Origin: Streptomyces olindensis
Lineage (GTDB): Bacteria; Actinomycetota; Actinomycetes; Streptomycetales; Streptomycetaceae
Direction: 5' to 3'
Length of the DNA: 64,000 nucleotides
Assembly: GCA_000696115.1 (NCBI GenBank)
Contig: JJOH01000096.1
Location: 88,027-152,026 of the forward strand
The notes under the pieces: model-generated
The model's database searches: none
The model's input: the letters and a program-made list of their open reading frames with translations, nothing else
Told to the model about the DNA's origin: nothing
Part shown: one piece after another, positions 52,834 through 63,474 of the stretch
Layout: every line of letters begins with the position of its first letter
Position numbering within the stretch: the stretch's first letter is position 1
Program-made: the position numbers and the translations under genes

Positions 52834-54299
52834 CAGGCACTCCTGAGCAGGTCGAGGGCGTCGGCGAGGGCGTCGGCGCCCCCGACGTTCCCAGCGAAGA
52901 CGATGTAGGGGATGCCGGCGGCGGGGCCCTCCGTGGGCTCCCAGAGCGAGACGATGCCCGGCAGCAGCGTGCCCCGGGCCCAGGCACGGCGGATCTCAAG
53001 GCCGTGGGTGGCGGTGTCGCTGGAGGTGATGCCGCCCTTGGCGACGACGAAAGCGGGCCGCCGAGTGGCGTTGACCTGGCGCACGGCCTGAACGAGCGCG
53101 GCGGAGACCCGGCGGGAGATCGCCAGACTGTCGTCCGCGTCGGCACCCGTCACCAGCACGCGAGAGGTGCGGATCACGGCGTCGGCCGAGTCCAGCGCGC
53201 CGGCGGCTGCGGCCGCGACCTCGGCGATGTGGGCGTCACGCCGCTCCTCGTCGAGCAGCAGGGCCACGTCCAGCTCGTACTCGGCGATCCCGCCTCTCTC
53301 CCGCAGCCGGTCCAACTGCCGCGTGGTCAGCGCCACATGAGAGCCCACGACGATGAGACCGTGCGGGGCGTCCCCGCGCAGCGGGCGCAGTTCGGCCGGG
53401 GTGAGCGGTGCCCGCCCGACCTGTCCGGCGCGGGCTCTGACGAAGGACGGCCCGACCCGGTACAGCAGCCGCGTGCCGTTCCCCTCCGCCTCCGCGAGGG
53501 CCAGGGCGAGCACCCGCAGATCGTCGTCGCACACCGCGTCGACCACAGCCGTACGTCCGCCGCGCAGCGAGGACAGCAGCCGCGCCGTGTGCCCCGGGCC
53601 GCCGCCGCGCAGGTCGTCGAGGGTGATGCGCACGACCTCGTCCGCGGGGATGCGTCCGCCCGTCTTCTCCTCCACCCACTCGGGCAGCGAGGAGCTGCGG
53701 TAGCCGAAGGTGGCGTCACGGGCGAACTCGCTCATCCCGACCGGGAGCAGCCCGTCGGCCGTTCGCATCCAGTGGCGGGAGCCGACGGTCAGCCGTCCCG
53801 CCTCGATGTAGGCGGGGACCAGTACCACTCCGTCCAGAACTTTGCCGTCCAGCTCGGTCAGCTCTTCGGCGAGGACGTCGGTTTCCAGCGGGAAGTGGCC
53901 GCGCAGCGTCGAGTCGCCACGGCTGGCCAGGACGTAACCGGTGCCCTCGGCCGCGGCGGCCGCGTGCAGGGCGCGGACGACCTCGCGGTTGCGCGCAGCG
54001 GCGTCCTCGGCAGGCAGGCTGCGGCTGTTGGTGAGGACGAAGAAGACGCCACTGTCCTGGCGCAGTGCCCAGCGCAGGTCCTCAACCGTCCAGGACGTCA
54101 GGACGGGCACGTCTGCGACCGTCTGGGTGCCGGTGGGATCGTCGTCGAGGACGACGAGACGGGGGCCGCCGGATATCCGGGTGGCCACTTCCGCGGCGCT
54201 GACCTCGCGGACCGGGGGCAGCCCTTCGAGCACCGCTGCCTCGGGGACGGGCCGCGTCTGGGTATGGAGGGGTAGGGACATGGCGAATTTCTGCTCCAT
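52833..54299 (-). CDS. Four-carbon acid-sugar kinase (DUF1537, OtnK/DtnK type)
   Basis: 488 residues, the family length. RLVVLDDDPTGTQTVADVPV opens the N-terminal sugar-binding domain, with LTNSRSLPAEDA and ASRGDSTLRGHFPLE; FVVAKGGITSSDTATHGLEI is the C-terminal nucleotide-binding domain. Characterised members phosphorylate D- or L-threonate, erythronate or 2-oxo-tetronates. A start at Met7 (54281) is also possible. The product would be split by the class II aldolase immediately downstream. This is the best functional clue to the leftward cluster. Confidence 0.92.
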   Translation of the reverse strand: MEQKFAMSLPLHTQTRPVPEAAVLEGLPPVREVSAAEVATRISGGPRLVVLDDDPTGTQTVADVPVLTSWTVEDLRWALRQDSGVFFVLTNSRSLPAEDAAARNREVVRALHAAAAAEGTGYVLASRGDSTLRGHFPLETDVLAEELTELDGKVLDGVVLVPAYIEAGRLTVGSRHWMRTADGLLPVGMSEFARDATFGYRSSSLPEWVEEKTGGRIPADEVVRITLDDLRGGGPGHTARLLSSLRGGRTAVVDAVCDDDLRVLALALAEAEGNGTRLLYRVGPSFVRARAGQVGRAPLTPAELRPLRGDAPHGLIVVGSHVALTTRQLDRLRERGGIAEYELDVALLLDEERRDAHIAEVAAAAAGALDSADAVIRTSRVLVTGADADDSLAISRRVSAALVQAVRQVNATRRPAFVVAKGGITSSDTATHGLEIRRAWARGTLLPGIVSLWEPTEGPAAGIPYIVFAGNVGGADALADALDLLRSA

Positions 54300-54330
54300 T
54301 ACGGGTAGTTGGGGGAGGGGGGAACGTCAG

Positions 54331-55743
<1,413 letters not shown>

Positions 55744-55896
55744 GGCAGGCCGGGCCTTCTCTCGGAGCGTGTTCAAAGCGTGCGGGTGCGTGGCGTGCGG
55801 CAAGGGGGCGGGCGAGAACGACCCGCAGGGGCGGTGGGGACTTGCCACGATCACGCCGCGAAAAGTCTGGGCAGTGTCACCGCCGTCGGTATCGGC
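55744..55896. promoter_or_regulatory. Promoter region of the leftward cluster
   Basis: About 150 bases upstream of the aspartase start, without recognised genes. No clear operator palindrome was found. Confidence 0.3.
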
Positions 55897-56068
55897 TCAG
55901 AACGACTTGTCCTTCGCCTTGTCGCAGGCGCCGCCGGACGGCAGGAACCAGGCGGTGGCGTCGTAAGAGGGGACGGGCACCTTCGCCGAATCGCCGGGTG
56001 GGCGGCAGGCCCTCGGCCTCGATGCCGTCACCGGGGACGAGGGCGAGGCGGTGGTTCTGGCTCGTCAT
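55897..56068 (-). pseudogene. Joined ends of a tartrate-type dehydrogenase and a DAO-family oxidase
   Basis: From ATG 56068, TSQNHRLALVPGDGIEAEGL is the start of an isopropylmalate/tartrate dehydrogenase, distinct from the copy at 36780. After about 25 codons the sequence shifts frame to VPVPSYDATAWFLPSGGACD and ends KDKSF before TGA (55897), similar to the last residues of the oxidase at 44619 (YNGTAWFLPFAGAYY). The whole middle of at least two genes has been deleted. Confidence 0.65.
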
Positions 56069-56166
56069 ACGGCCGATTGCAGCAGCGGGCGGGGCAGCGC
56101 GTCCAAGACTCAATCCCGATGTGCCTTATAAGGCCGCACTATAAGGCGGCTTTATCGCGGCTCGTG

Positions 56167-56480
56167 GGCGCCCGCGTCCTGGACATCGCCCTCGTCGCCC
56201 GCCGCGGCTTCCTGTCGCCCGCAGCCGCCGCGCGGCCGCGACCTCGGCCACCTACAGCTGATACGCACCGCTATAAGACAGATCCGCTTTGCGTCTTGGA
56301 CGCCCCACGGACCACCCTGCTGCAATCTTCGCCATGACGACGTACCGCCGGATTGCCCTGATTCCGGGCGACGGCATCGGCGCCGAGGTACTTCCCCCGG
56401 CACAGCAGGTGCTCGATGTTCTCGGCCGCCGCCACGGCTTCAGCCTGTTTTATACGTCGTACGACTGGTCATGCGAGCGG
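56167..56480 (+). repeat. Degraded duplicate of the LysR-end/dehydrogenase-start junction
   Basis: This stretch matches 36589-36926 closely: end of LysR (VLDIALVARRGFLSPAA, with a short deletion), the whole 73-base intergenic region, and the first 49 codons of the dehydrogenase from ATG 56334. It stops at GAGCGG (56475-56480), where the parent copy continues and this one switches to an inverted aminotransferase piece. Confidence 0.9.
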
Positions 56481-56625
56481 ACGAGGAGGCCGGTCTCGCG
56501 CAGTCGGCGCGGGGTCAGGTCGACGACCAGGCCGACGCGGGACGGCCCCCACAGGCTGTCGATGTAGCGCCTGCCGTCGGCGTCGTCGATGTGCGGGCTC
56601 TCCCCTCGCGGGACGACAGGTTCGC
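56481..56625 (-). repeat. Inverted copy of the deleted aminotransferase
   Basis: Read on the minus strand this matches 44350-44493: PHIDDADGRRYIDSLWGPSR followed by VVDLTPRRLRETGLLV. The same internal-deletion joint is present in both copies, so the deletion happened before the duplication. Confidence 0.88.
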
Positions 56626-57642
56626 CCGGCAGAGCGGGATCGAGATCACCAGGACTCCTCCAGAGACTACGCCGAGCTCAAGGCGAGGGTCGAGAACCAG
56701 AGGACACCGCTGGGGTCCGCCGAGGCGCTGCGCGGGGTGCTCGCCGCCAACGTCACCTGGGACGTCATAACCGCCGCCGCGTGCGGTGCTGACCGGTCTC
56801 GATGAGCGCTCCGCCTTTGACGGACGGCCCGCCTCGGACCTGATCGCCGACCAGGTGGGGGAGAGCGTGCTGGGCGCGGGCCCTGCGGCCGTCGGAGTGG
56901 GGGCATCGAGGGGAAGTACCAAGCGGGGGAGTGCGCCCCGGGGGCGGCGGGCAGGGCTGCCGCGGCTGACACAGGCCCACGGTGAGTGATGAGCGACCTG
57001 ACGACGTGAGAGAGAAAGCACCGATGACCTTCGCGACCACCACTGGCCAGGACCGAACGACCGTCCCCGGTCACACCGGCCAACTGCCGGGCTCGCTCCT
57101 CGATCACGTGCTGCGGCAGTCCTTCGGACTCGAGGGATATGTCCAGCACCCACTGGGAGGGGAGGTCGACCAGAGTAGGGGCTGGGCCACCGGCACCGGA
57201 AGCGAACGGCCGCCTTCGCTGGAGGCGTCGCGGAGTGCAACCGGCGCACAACAGTACGGCGGCGAATGGCGTCTCAGGACGGCCGTTGACCTTGCTGTAG
57301 GACGCCGCGGCGCAGGCGCTGGTCAGCCCGCCGCCTCACCGGCGAAGCCACCGTCTCCTGGCACGACCCGACACCTCGGGATCAAGCGGTAACGGTTCTC
57401 CAGGCACACCACCACGGAAGGGCCCGCACCATGACGAAGAAGATCACCCTTCCGGAGCTGCTGCGCCGCTGGCCGGGCTCCTGAATCGGCCCGAAGCGAT
57501 CTGGGATCCCTCAGGTCCGCTATGGCCTGACCATGCGGACTATGCGGTGGGCGTCAGTGCAGGGGGCGTGAGGAGGGCGCGTGGCGCATCGCGGTACTCG
57601 GGCGCGGGCATGGCGCGGGCCGACGGCGGGCAATGGTGAACT
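56626..57642. other. 1-kb stretch of unassigned scrap
   Basis: No intact gene. On the plus strand DYAELKARVENQRTPLGSAE (56671-56760) and on the minus strand LVDLPSQWVLDISLESEGLP (57100-57190) look like protein fragments, but I could not place the families. Near 57433 a short frame starting MTKKITLPELLRRWPG is cut by a stop at 57482. Confidence 0.35.
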
Positions 57643-58164
57643 ATGGCTATGGACGGTGGCGTTGCGCCCGGTGTGCAGGTTTGCTCTCTCAAGGTTGATA
57701 CGCCGCAGCTGATCGCGCCGGGGACCGGCTACAAGATCGTCCGGTTCCCTTTCGGAGCGGCGGAGCCGACGGACCGATTCGGAATGCACCAGGCCGCCCA
57801 GCCGGACGGCTACGTGGTGAGTGACTGGGCGGCAGACGACCGTAGCGGCCTGATCTGGCCGTCCAAGGCCGGCTGGGGCCACTTGCACGCGATGATCCAG
57901 TGGGAGGCCGCCAGCGGCACGGGCGGCTACAGCGAGCTGCGCGACCAGTACGTACGTGACCCGCTGGGCCTGACGCCCAACCCCAACGACACCACGGCGA
58001 CCGAGCACCGCACGCCAACGCCCGGCGGCCAGTTCTACGTCAAGAACCACGGCCTTTTCGTCGACCCGGGCACCCCGGTTGCGCTCCGTGTCACGCACAA
58101 CGACGCCAACTCGCGTCTGTTGACCCTCGCCGAGTTCAAGCTCGTCATCCACGATGCCGCCTGA
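57643..58164 (+). CDS. Hypothetical protein
   Basis: 173 residues from ATG 57643. The sequence is beta-rich with many Gly, Pro and Trp and ends LLTLAEFKLVIHDAA; it has no signal peptide or membrane helix. QFYVKNHGLFVDPGTPVALR suggests a beta-sandwich. I do not recognise the family. Codon bias is typical of the window, and the frame is well conserved in GC3, so it is likely a real gene. It is flanked by scrap and an IS701 ruin. Confidence 0.6.
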   Translation: MAMDGGVAPGVQVCSLKVDTPQLIAPGTGYKIVRFPFGAAEPTDRFGMHQAAQPDGYVVSDWAADDRSGLIWPSKAGWGHLHAMIQWEAASGTGGYSELRDQYVRDPLGLTPNPNDTTATEHRTPTPGGQFYVKNHGLFVDPGTPVALRVTHNDANSRLLTLAEFKLVIHDAA

Positions 58165-58239
58165 CGAGTTCGTGCATCGTTGGTGGTAAGACGTCCAGCT
58201 CCCTGATCGTTGATCATGAACGGGGTGGGGATCTCGCTT

Positions 58240-58728
58240 CGTGCAGTGATCCTCAGCCACCGGGGGATCACGGGCCTGGCGGCCGACGTCCGGGCACATG
58301 CTGGGCCCTGGCTCACACTGAAGCGGGCGTACTACCTGGTGCACGCCCCGCTGAGCACACCGCTAGCGGAGATCGTACGGGCCGCCGGCGCCCGCTGGGC
58401 GATCGAGGAATGCTTCCAGGCCGCCCAGCACGAGCCGGCTTGGACCACTACCAGGCACGCCACTACCGGGCCTGGTACCGGCACATCACCCTGGCCCTCG
58501 CGGCCGCCGCCCACCTGACCGCGCTGCGGGTCAGCACCGGCCAAAAGGGGGAGGCAACCGCGACCTGATCCGACTGAGCGTGAACGAGATCAGCCGCCTG
58601 CTGGCCAAGGTCGTCCACACCGTCCGGCACGAGGCCGTACACATCCTGCACTGGTCACGCTGGCGACGCCGCCACCAGCACCGAGCCCGCCTCAGCCACT
58701 ACCGCCGCCGCGGCCAACGGCCCCTGTA
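58240..58728 (+). mobile_element. IS701-family transposase remnant
   Basis: TLKRAYYLVHAPLSTPLAEI and GARWAIEECFQAAQHE correspond to the third DDE region (the E of IEECF) of IS701-like transposases. A shift near 58440 gives LDHYQARHYRAWYRHITLAL, then another near 58550 gives LIRLSVNEISRLLAKVVHTV and HWSRWRRRHQHRARLSHYRR to a TAA at 58728. The N-terminal two thirds are absent. A GCTGCAGTATT sequence follows at about 58735. Confidence 0.83.
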
Positions 58729-58734
58729 ACTCGA

Positions 58735-58745
58735 GCTGCAGTATT
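58735..58745. repeat. GCTGCAGTATT, copy 1 (probable IS701 end)
   Basis: The 11-mer GCTGCAGTATT occurs just after the IS701 remnant and again near 59370, in the same orientation. It may be part of the element's right terminal repeat. Confidence 0.4.
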
Positions 58746-58851
58746 CAGGCCCCAGGATTTCTCGCCCCATGGCAGCTCCCGCCCGAAGCCGCTCCACGCC
58801 AACCGCGCGCTACGGTGCAGTTCACACTCGGCAGGGAGCGACAGGGCGATC

Positions 58852-59298
58852 ATGAACGACGAGACGATCAAGGTGGGTGACACCTTGCGTGTCAGCTGTG
58901 CCTTCACCCCCACACGGGTGGTCAAGGTCTCAGATTGGGACGTGTCCATCGTCTGGCCATGGGAGCAGATTGATCCTGACTCTGAAATCCAGTGGAACGG
59001 ACAGTACGCCGTACCACGCAAGCAAGGCTCCTTCGAGTCTCGGATCAGCCTCTTCCAGACCGATCCTGCCCCCTGGACGCTATCTGCGGGCGACAGCTGC
59101 GGCGTGGGCATTCCCGAGCAGTTGGTACGGGTGATCGACATCGGGTATTGCGATCCGCCTCAAGACGTTGGGTGGCTGCCGCGCCCGCACACGATGTTGA
59201 TCGTGCTACCCGTCGATTACGAGGACCCTCAAGGTCTCGCTGAGGGCGACACAATCTCCATACCATCCGTGGCGCCGATCAGGTTCGATCTTGTGTAG
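58852..59298 (+). CDS. Hypothetical protein
   Basis: 148 residues from ATG 58852. The sequence is acidic and beta-rich (TIKVGDTLRVSCAFTPTRVV, SVAPIRFDLV at the end) with three Cys and many Trp/Pro. No signal peptide or membrane helix. Codon use is less GC-biased at third positions than in the neighbours, which hints at recent acquisition. It lies between two copies of the GCTGCAGTATT element end. Family not recognised. Confidence 0.6.
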   Translation: MNDETIKVGDTLRVSCAFTPTRVVKVSDWDVSIVWPWEQIDPDSEIQWNGQYAVPRKQGSFESRISLFQTDPAPWTLSAGDSCGVGIPEQLVRVIDIGYCDPPQDVGWLPRPHTMLIVLPVDYEDPQGLAEGDTISIPSVAPIRFDLV

Positions 59299-59367
59299 CA
59301 GCAAACTTGCTCCGGCGGGTTAACAGGCATGCCCGATCGGTCGGGTAGTCGTGGATCACAGCAACTG

Positions 59368-59378
59368 CGGCTGCAGTA
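59368..59378. repeat. GCTGCAGTATT, copy 2
   Basis: Second copy of the 11-mer, 633 bases after copy 1, in the gap between the hypothetical gene and the next minus-strand gene. Confidence 0.4.
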
Positions 59379-59486
59379 TTAGGGGGTGCGGTTCCGACTC
59401 GATTGGGCCTTGCCGAATGACTTTGGGTGCCTTCTAGGTGATGCCTGTCAAGTGGAGGTAAGGGGGCCACCCCGGGGCAAGTATGT

Positions 59487-60389
59487 TCACGGCTCGGCCT
59501 CGCGCAGCCGCTCAATCGCATCGAGGACGCCCTTGCGGTGGCCGTGGGCGCGTTCATAGCCCTCGATCACCGTCAGGTCCGCCTGGGACAGCGTCCGCAG
59601 CCGCTGGCGGATCTGCTCGGTGCTGAGCTGACTGAACCCGTGAATCGGCAGGTTCTCCTCTCTCTGGACCGCTCCCACGACCTCTTCGGCGACGGAGCCG
59701 GGCGAGTGCATCTCGCGTGCCGCGCCCTCCGCTGCGCCCCTGGCCCGCCGGCTGCCGCGCTGGGCGGCCTCACGGGTACGGTCGGCCGCGGTCCGCATCG
59801 TCTGGGAGGTGGCCTCGGCAACACCCCTACCCCCGTTGCCGCGGGGACCGTTGACGGACGCCACCACCCGGCGGGCCTGCTCGGCGAGGCCATCTTCCAG
59901 GACCTGCAGCAGCTCCTCGTCCTGGCGGCGCAGCGTGCCGAACAGTTCGGCGGTGGCCTGGTCGTCCACCTGTTCGGCGACGACCTCCCCGGCCCGGCAG
60001 GCTGCCAGCGCCCGCGCCGCGGCCGCGTACTCGTCCTCGGTGTTCCTGAGAACCTGCCGCGGGTCGGCCGGGCCGCCGCCGGGCAGCATTCCCCTTACGG
60101 CTCTCGACCCGACCGTCACCGGCAACATCGCTGTGCGCACCGCGCCCCGCGAGACCCACCGCGTCACGCCGGCTGCCGTGCCGAGCACCCCCCTGGGCTG
60201 CAGGTGGCGCACCTGGTTCTGGATGCGCTCCAGACCGCCCTGGACCTGGGCGACCTGGTACTCGAGCATCCGCAGGTGTGGTCCCGGCGGCGTGACCCTC
60301 GCATCTGCCCGGAACCGGTCCAGGACCGCGGCATGCGCCTGACGCGCATCCTTGAGGGCCGAGACGAGTTCCTCCGCCGTCACTGCCAT
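59487..60389 (-). CDS. Hypothetical helical protein with a C-terminal DUF8129-like domain
   Basis: 300 residues from ATG 60389. The sequence is almost entirely helical and Ala/Arg/Glu-rich. Residues about 100-215 contain a long amphipathic region of ferritin-like or phasin-like character with a short apolar segment (RGAVRTAMLPVTVGSRAVRG). The C-terminus NLPIHGFSQLSTEQIRQRLR and LTVIEGYERAHGHRKGVLDA resembles the small DUF8129-type domain seen at the end of actinobacterial lipid-droplet-associated proteins. A membrane- or granule-surface role is a guess. Confidence 0.65.
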   Translation of the reverse strand: MAVTAEELVSALKDARQAHAAVLDRFRADARVTPPGPHLRMLEYQVAQVQGGLERIQNQVRHLQPRGVLGTAAGVTRWVSRGAVRTAMLPVTVGSRAVRGMLPGGGPADPRQVLRNTEDEYAAAARALAACRAGEVVAEQVDDQATAELFGTLRRQDEELLQVLEDGLAEQARRVVASVNGPRGNGGRGVAEATSQTMRTAADRTREAAQRGSRRARGAAEGAAREMHSPGSVAEEVVGAVQREENLPIHGFSQLSTEQIRQRLRTLSQADLTVIEGYERAHGHRKGVLDAIERLREAEP

Positions 60390-60928
60390 GCGGGCTCCCT
60401 GGTGAAGGTTGAGGGCGGCAGTCCGCCGCGCACGAAGACGGCTGCCCGGAGTGGACCGCCATGGCCGGGCAACCGGCACCATCCTGCGGGACCCTCTCCA
60501 AGATCGCCCGACGGGGCCCGAGCGGAGATGCCCGGTGAACTGCCGGGCCGCCGGGATGTGCCGACGCGGGTGGGCACGTCGCAGCACTGATCTGTCCGGG
60601 TGAAGGCCGGGCCGTTCATACAGTGCACATGAGGTAAATCCGACATTCTTGGCGTGGTGCGGGCGTCGATGCCTGTTCCCGCGCGGTCACGGTACGTGTC
60701 ATGCCCTTGTGTGGGAGAGCCGACAGAGGGACGCCGGGCCTGTACCGCCCGCATCGCCCTCCTGGACGGCCCGGGCGCGGCGCTCGCCGGGCACCGGCCC
60801 CTGTAGGAAGACGCGGCTAAGGCTGCCGTTCGGCCGCGCTGACCTGCCGGCGGCCAGTCTCACCTTGTATGGTTCCGCCGCACCGAGCGGGCCAGTCGGC
60901 GGCGGAAGTACGCCAGATGAGATCCGTC
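60390..60928. other. Gap between two minus-strand genes
   Basis: About 540 bases. GTGCC-N10-GGCAC near 60559-60578 is a short inverted repeat in the probable promoter of the helical protein. No gene recognised. Confidence 0.35.
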
Positions 60929-61573
60929 CTAGCCCGCCAGGGCAATAGCGAGGTGGGCATCCACGGCCACGACACCGTCGACGCCCTGGCAGAGGCCCAC
61001 GACCACCGGGACAAGACGCGATTCTGGGACGTGACCCCGCAGGGTGACGACGCCGTCCTGGACCGAGACCGCGACGGTGCCCTCGTCCAGGCCGAGGATG
61101 CGCGCCAGGACGTCCTGCTCGACCTCGCTGCGGCTCTCGTCGTCGGAGCGGATGAAGGCGTCGAGCAGGTCGCTGCGCGTGACGATGCCGGTGAGGAGCC
61201 CGTCGTCGTCGACCACCGGCAGCTGCTTGATGTGCCGTCGGCGGAGTTCCCTAGCGGCCTGGGGGATCGTCCAGTCGGCGCGGGCGGTGAAGACGGGGCT
61301 GCTCATGAGCGCGCCCGCGGTGCGGGCCCGGGCCTTGCCCCAGGCGCGCTCGTCGTCGCTGTCCTGTCCCTGCGGATCGGGCATGCCAGTCTCGTGCCGC
61401 AGCACGTCGGAGCCGGACACGATGCCGACGGGGACGCCGTCATCGTCGACGACGGGCGCCGCGACGATGTCGTTCGCGTCCAGCAGGGCGGCGACCTCTC
61501 GGAACGGCGTGTCGGGGCGGAGGGTGACGACCTCCTCGGTCATCACATCACCGACCGTGCGGCGGCGCAGCAT
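60929..61573 (-). CDS. CBS-pair plus BON-domain protein
   Basis: 214 residues from ATG 61573. Two CBS motifs (TVGDVMTEEVVTLRPDTPFR, APVVDDDGVPVGIVSGSDVL and then GALMSSPVFTARADW, LPVVDDDGLLTGIVTRSDLL) bind adenine nucleotides. A C-terminal BON domain (VSVQDGVVTLRGHVPESRLV) follows. Proteins of this layout are common in Streptomyces stress regulons (SigB/dormancy-like). It probably senses energy charge in the cytoplasm. Confidence 0.92.
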   Translation of the reverse strand: MLRRRTVGDVMTEEVVTLRPDTPFREVAALLDANDIVAAPVVDDDGVPVGIVSGSDVLRHETGMPDPQGQDSDDERAWGKARARTAGALMSSPVFTARADWTIPQAARELRRRHIKQLPVVDDDGLLTGIVTRSDLLDAFIRSDDESRSEVEQDVLARILGLDEGTVAVSVQDGVVTLRGHVPESRLVPVVVGLCQGVDGVVAVDAHLAIALAG

Positions 61574-61777
61574 GGCATCGGCCTCCTCCGCTGTGCGTCG
61601 GGGCGGCCGGGGTCGGACCGCCCAGGCGACGCCACGTGGGGTGCCAGCCTCAGCTGCCCTGCCAGCTCCTCCACGCCGTCTCGCCCACTGACAGCATCGC
61701 GCAGCTCCGGCGACCGCGCGTCGGCGGAGCCGCCGCGCCGACCTGCCGCACCAGCCTCTCCGGACCCGTTCTGGGCG
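61574..61777. other. Divergent intergenic region
   Basis: About 200 bases between the CBS protein and the next plus-strand gene. No operator recognised. Confidence 0.35.
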
Positions 61778-62230
61778 ATGGAAGAGGAACCGCAGAACCT
61801 CTACGAGATCGCCGAGACCGTCTTCAACGACGAACGCGACGGCTACACCGAGGAGTTCGAGGAGCTCACCGAGGTCTGGGGCGAGGACCTGCTCGTCCTC
61901 GACAAGGCCGAGCTGGTCGAAGGGTGGCGGGGCTTCGGCCTGGGACCGATGATCGCCGCGAACGCGTTGCGCCGCCTGGCGCCCGGCTGCCGCGCGGTGA
62001 TGGTGCATCCCGCTCCGATCGACACAACGGGCATGAGCAAGGACGAGTGGGCCCGAGCCCGTGACCGTCTGCGCGAGCTCTGGTCGACGCTCGGGTTCGT
62101 CCCGTACGGCGACACCCCCTACATGATCTTCGCAACCTGCTGGGCCGACCCGGAGAACAGGCAGCACGCCCTGCGCAAGGCGAGCCGTGAGCTGAGCAGC
62201 CAGTGGCGAGCGGCACGGCTGGACGGCTGA
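61778..62230 (+). CDS. GNAT-like hypothetical protein, probably 5'-truncated
   Basis: 150 residues from ATG 61778. The acidic start EEEPQNLYEIAETVFNDERD leads into LLVLDKAELVEGWRGFGLGP and MIAANALRRLAPGCRAVMVH, a GNAT-type beta4-alpha3 element (R/G-x-x-G-x-G/A acetyl-CoA loop, here RGFGLG). Family members I recall are longer at the N-terminus. The upstream sequence keeps the frame open but looks non-coding, so truncation is likely. Confidence 0.6.
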   Translation: MEEEPQNLYEIAETVFNDERDGYTEEFEELTEVWGEDLLVLDKAELVEGWRGFGLGPMIAANALRRLAPGCRAVMVHPAPIDTTGMSKDEWARARDRLRELWSTLGFVPYGDTPYMIFATCWADPENRQHALRKASRELSSQWRAARLDG

Positions 62231-62439
62231 GCCGGCGGGCGCTGGCGGCCTGGCCACGGGCCTCCCACCTGCGGCGTTATTGGTCTCTCCGCTTACCGCT
62301 GACTGCGGATTCGGTGTTCCAAGCGCCGTGAGGGGTGGGCCCCCGGGGCCGCCGACCTGATCACGGCGGGACGCCGCGTGCCTTCTGCTCTGCTGTTTGC
62401 TCGCTGCCCGCTGGGCAGCCTTTCCTCGGGCTATGCCGC
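62231..62439. other. Intergenic region
   Basis: About 210 bases without a recognised feature. Confidence 0.35.
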
Positions 62440-62892
62440 ATGCAGCGGGAGCCGTTGATACATTCACCCGTCGTGCGATCAAGTGAGTACGACCTCGACT
62501 TCCGTGACCAGGCCAGCCGGACCCGAGCCTGGGGCGTCGGTCTGCTGGTCGTGGCCGGGCTGCTGTGGAGCTGGTGCACCCTGCTGCTCCTGACCCCGTA
62601 CGAGGTGGACCGTAAGCCCGACGACCGGTACCCCGTGGAATGCGAGTCGCGGCTGATGACGGAGCGCGGCACGGCCAACGAGGGTCTGAGCCGCGGCGAC
62701 TACTGCCAGAACGAGCGCGACTGGCCGGAGGCCGTGGCCGTGCTGGGACTGTCCGTGCCGGTGTCCGTGGCCGGAGCGGTCCTGTTCACCAGCGGCAGCG
62801 TCAGCCGGCGGATGAGCGCCCACGCCGAGGCGATGCGCGAACTGGACGGGATCGCCGACGAGCGCGAGGCACGATCCTCGCGGGCGCGGTGA
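62440..62892 (+). CDS. Hypothetical two-helix membrane protein
   Basis: 150 residues from ATG 62440. One hydrophobic helix at about 33-52 (GVGLLVVAGLLWSWCTLLLL) and another at about 95-115 (AVAVLGLSVPVSVAGAVLF) enclose an extracytoplasmic loop with two Cys (VECESR and DYCQNERDW). The C-terminus is charged. No family recognised. Confidence 0.6.
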   Translation: MQREPLIHSPVVRSSEYDLDFRDQASRTRAWGVGLLVVAGLLWSWCTLLLLTPYEVDRKPDDRYPVECESRLMTERGTANEGLSRGDYCQNERDWPEAVAVLGLSVPVSVAGAVLFTSGSVSRRMSAHAEAMRELDGIADEREARSSRAR

Positions 62893-63474
62893 CGCCCGGG
62901 AGGATCGAGACACACCCTCGCACGAGGGCGCTCACCCGAGCGCGACCCCGCAGCCCGACGGAAGCGCTGACGGCCCGTCCGCAGCCGTACGGCCCCTCGG
63001 TCAAGCGGCCAGGCCCAGAATGCGGTGGGATTCCCACGCTGTCCCGTGTCACGTCCTTCCCGGCGGCCTCCGGCCTGCTCGCCGATGACACCCGGCCGCC
63101 AGGTGGGAGCACGAACTGCTGCGGGCCCTGGAGCGCACCGCCTGCCCGGCCCCGCTGGGAGCCGCTGGGTCTCACAGGTCCACCAGCCTTCCGCCGCGTA
63201 TGAGGCCGGAATGTGCCGTGCGCGCCTGCGGCAGAGGCCACCATAGGGACGTAACGCCCGCCGACCGCAGGAGAACCGAGCCCGTGATCCGTGCCCACCA
63301 CCGGCTCAAGGGCGGCGCCGCCCAGCTCGGCGCCACCGGCCCCGGCCTGCCCGGCCCGTTCGGCGTCTGGCCCGCCGACGACCACCAGGACGACGAGGAC
63401 CAGGAGCACGAGCTCGCCGTCGACCGCGCGAAGAAGACGAGCACCTGGTGCGGATCGGGGGGTGGCGACCGGAG
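62893..63474. other. Gap left of the IS5 remnant
   Basis: About 580 bases. A frame from GTG 63284 with GGAG 10 bases upstream (VIRAHHRLKGGAAQLGATGP) runs to the IS junction near 63470 and might be a truncated small gene; otherwise nothing recognised. Confidence 0.3.
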
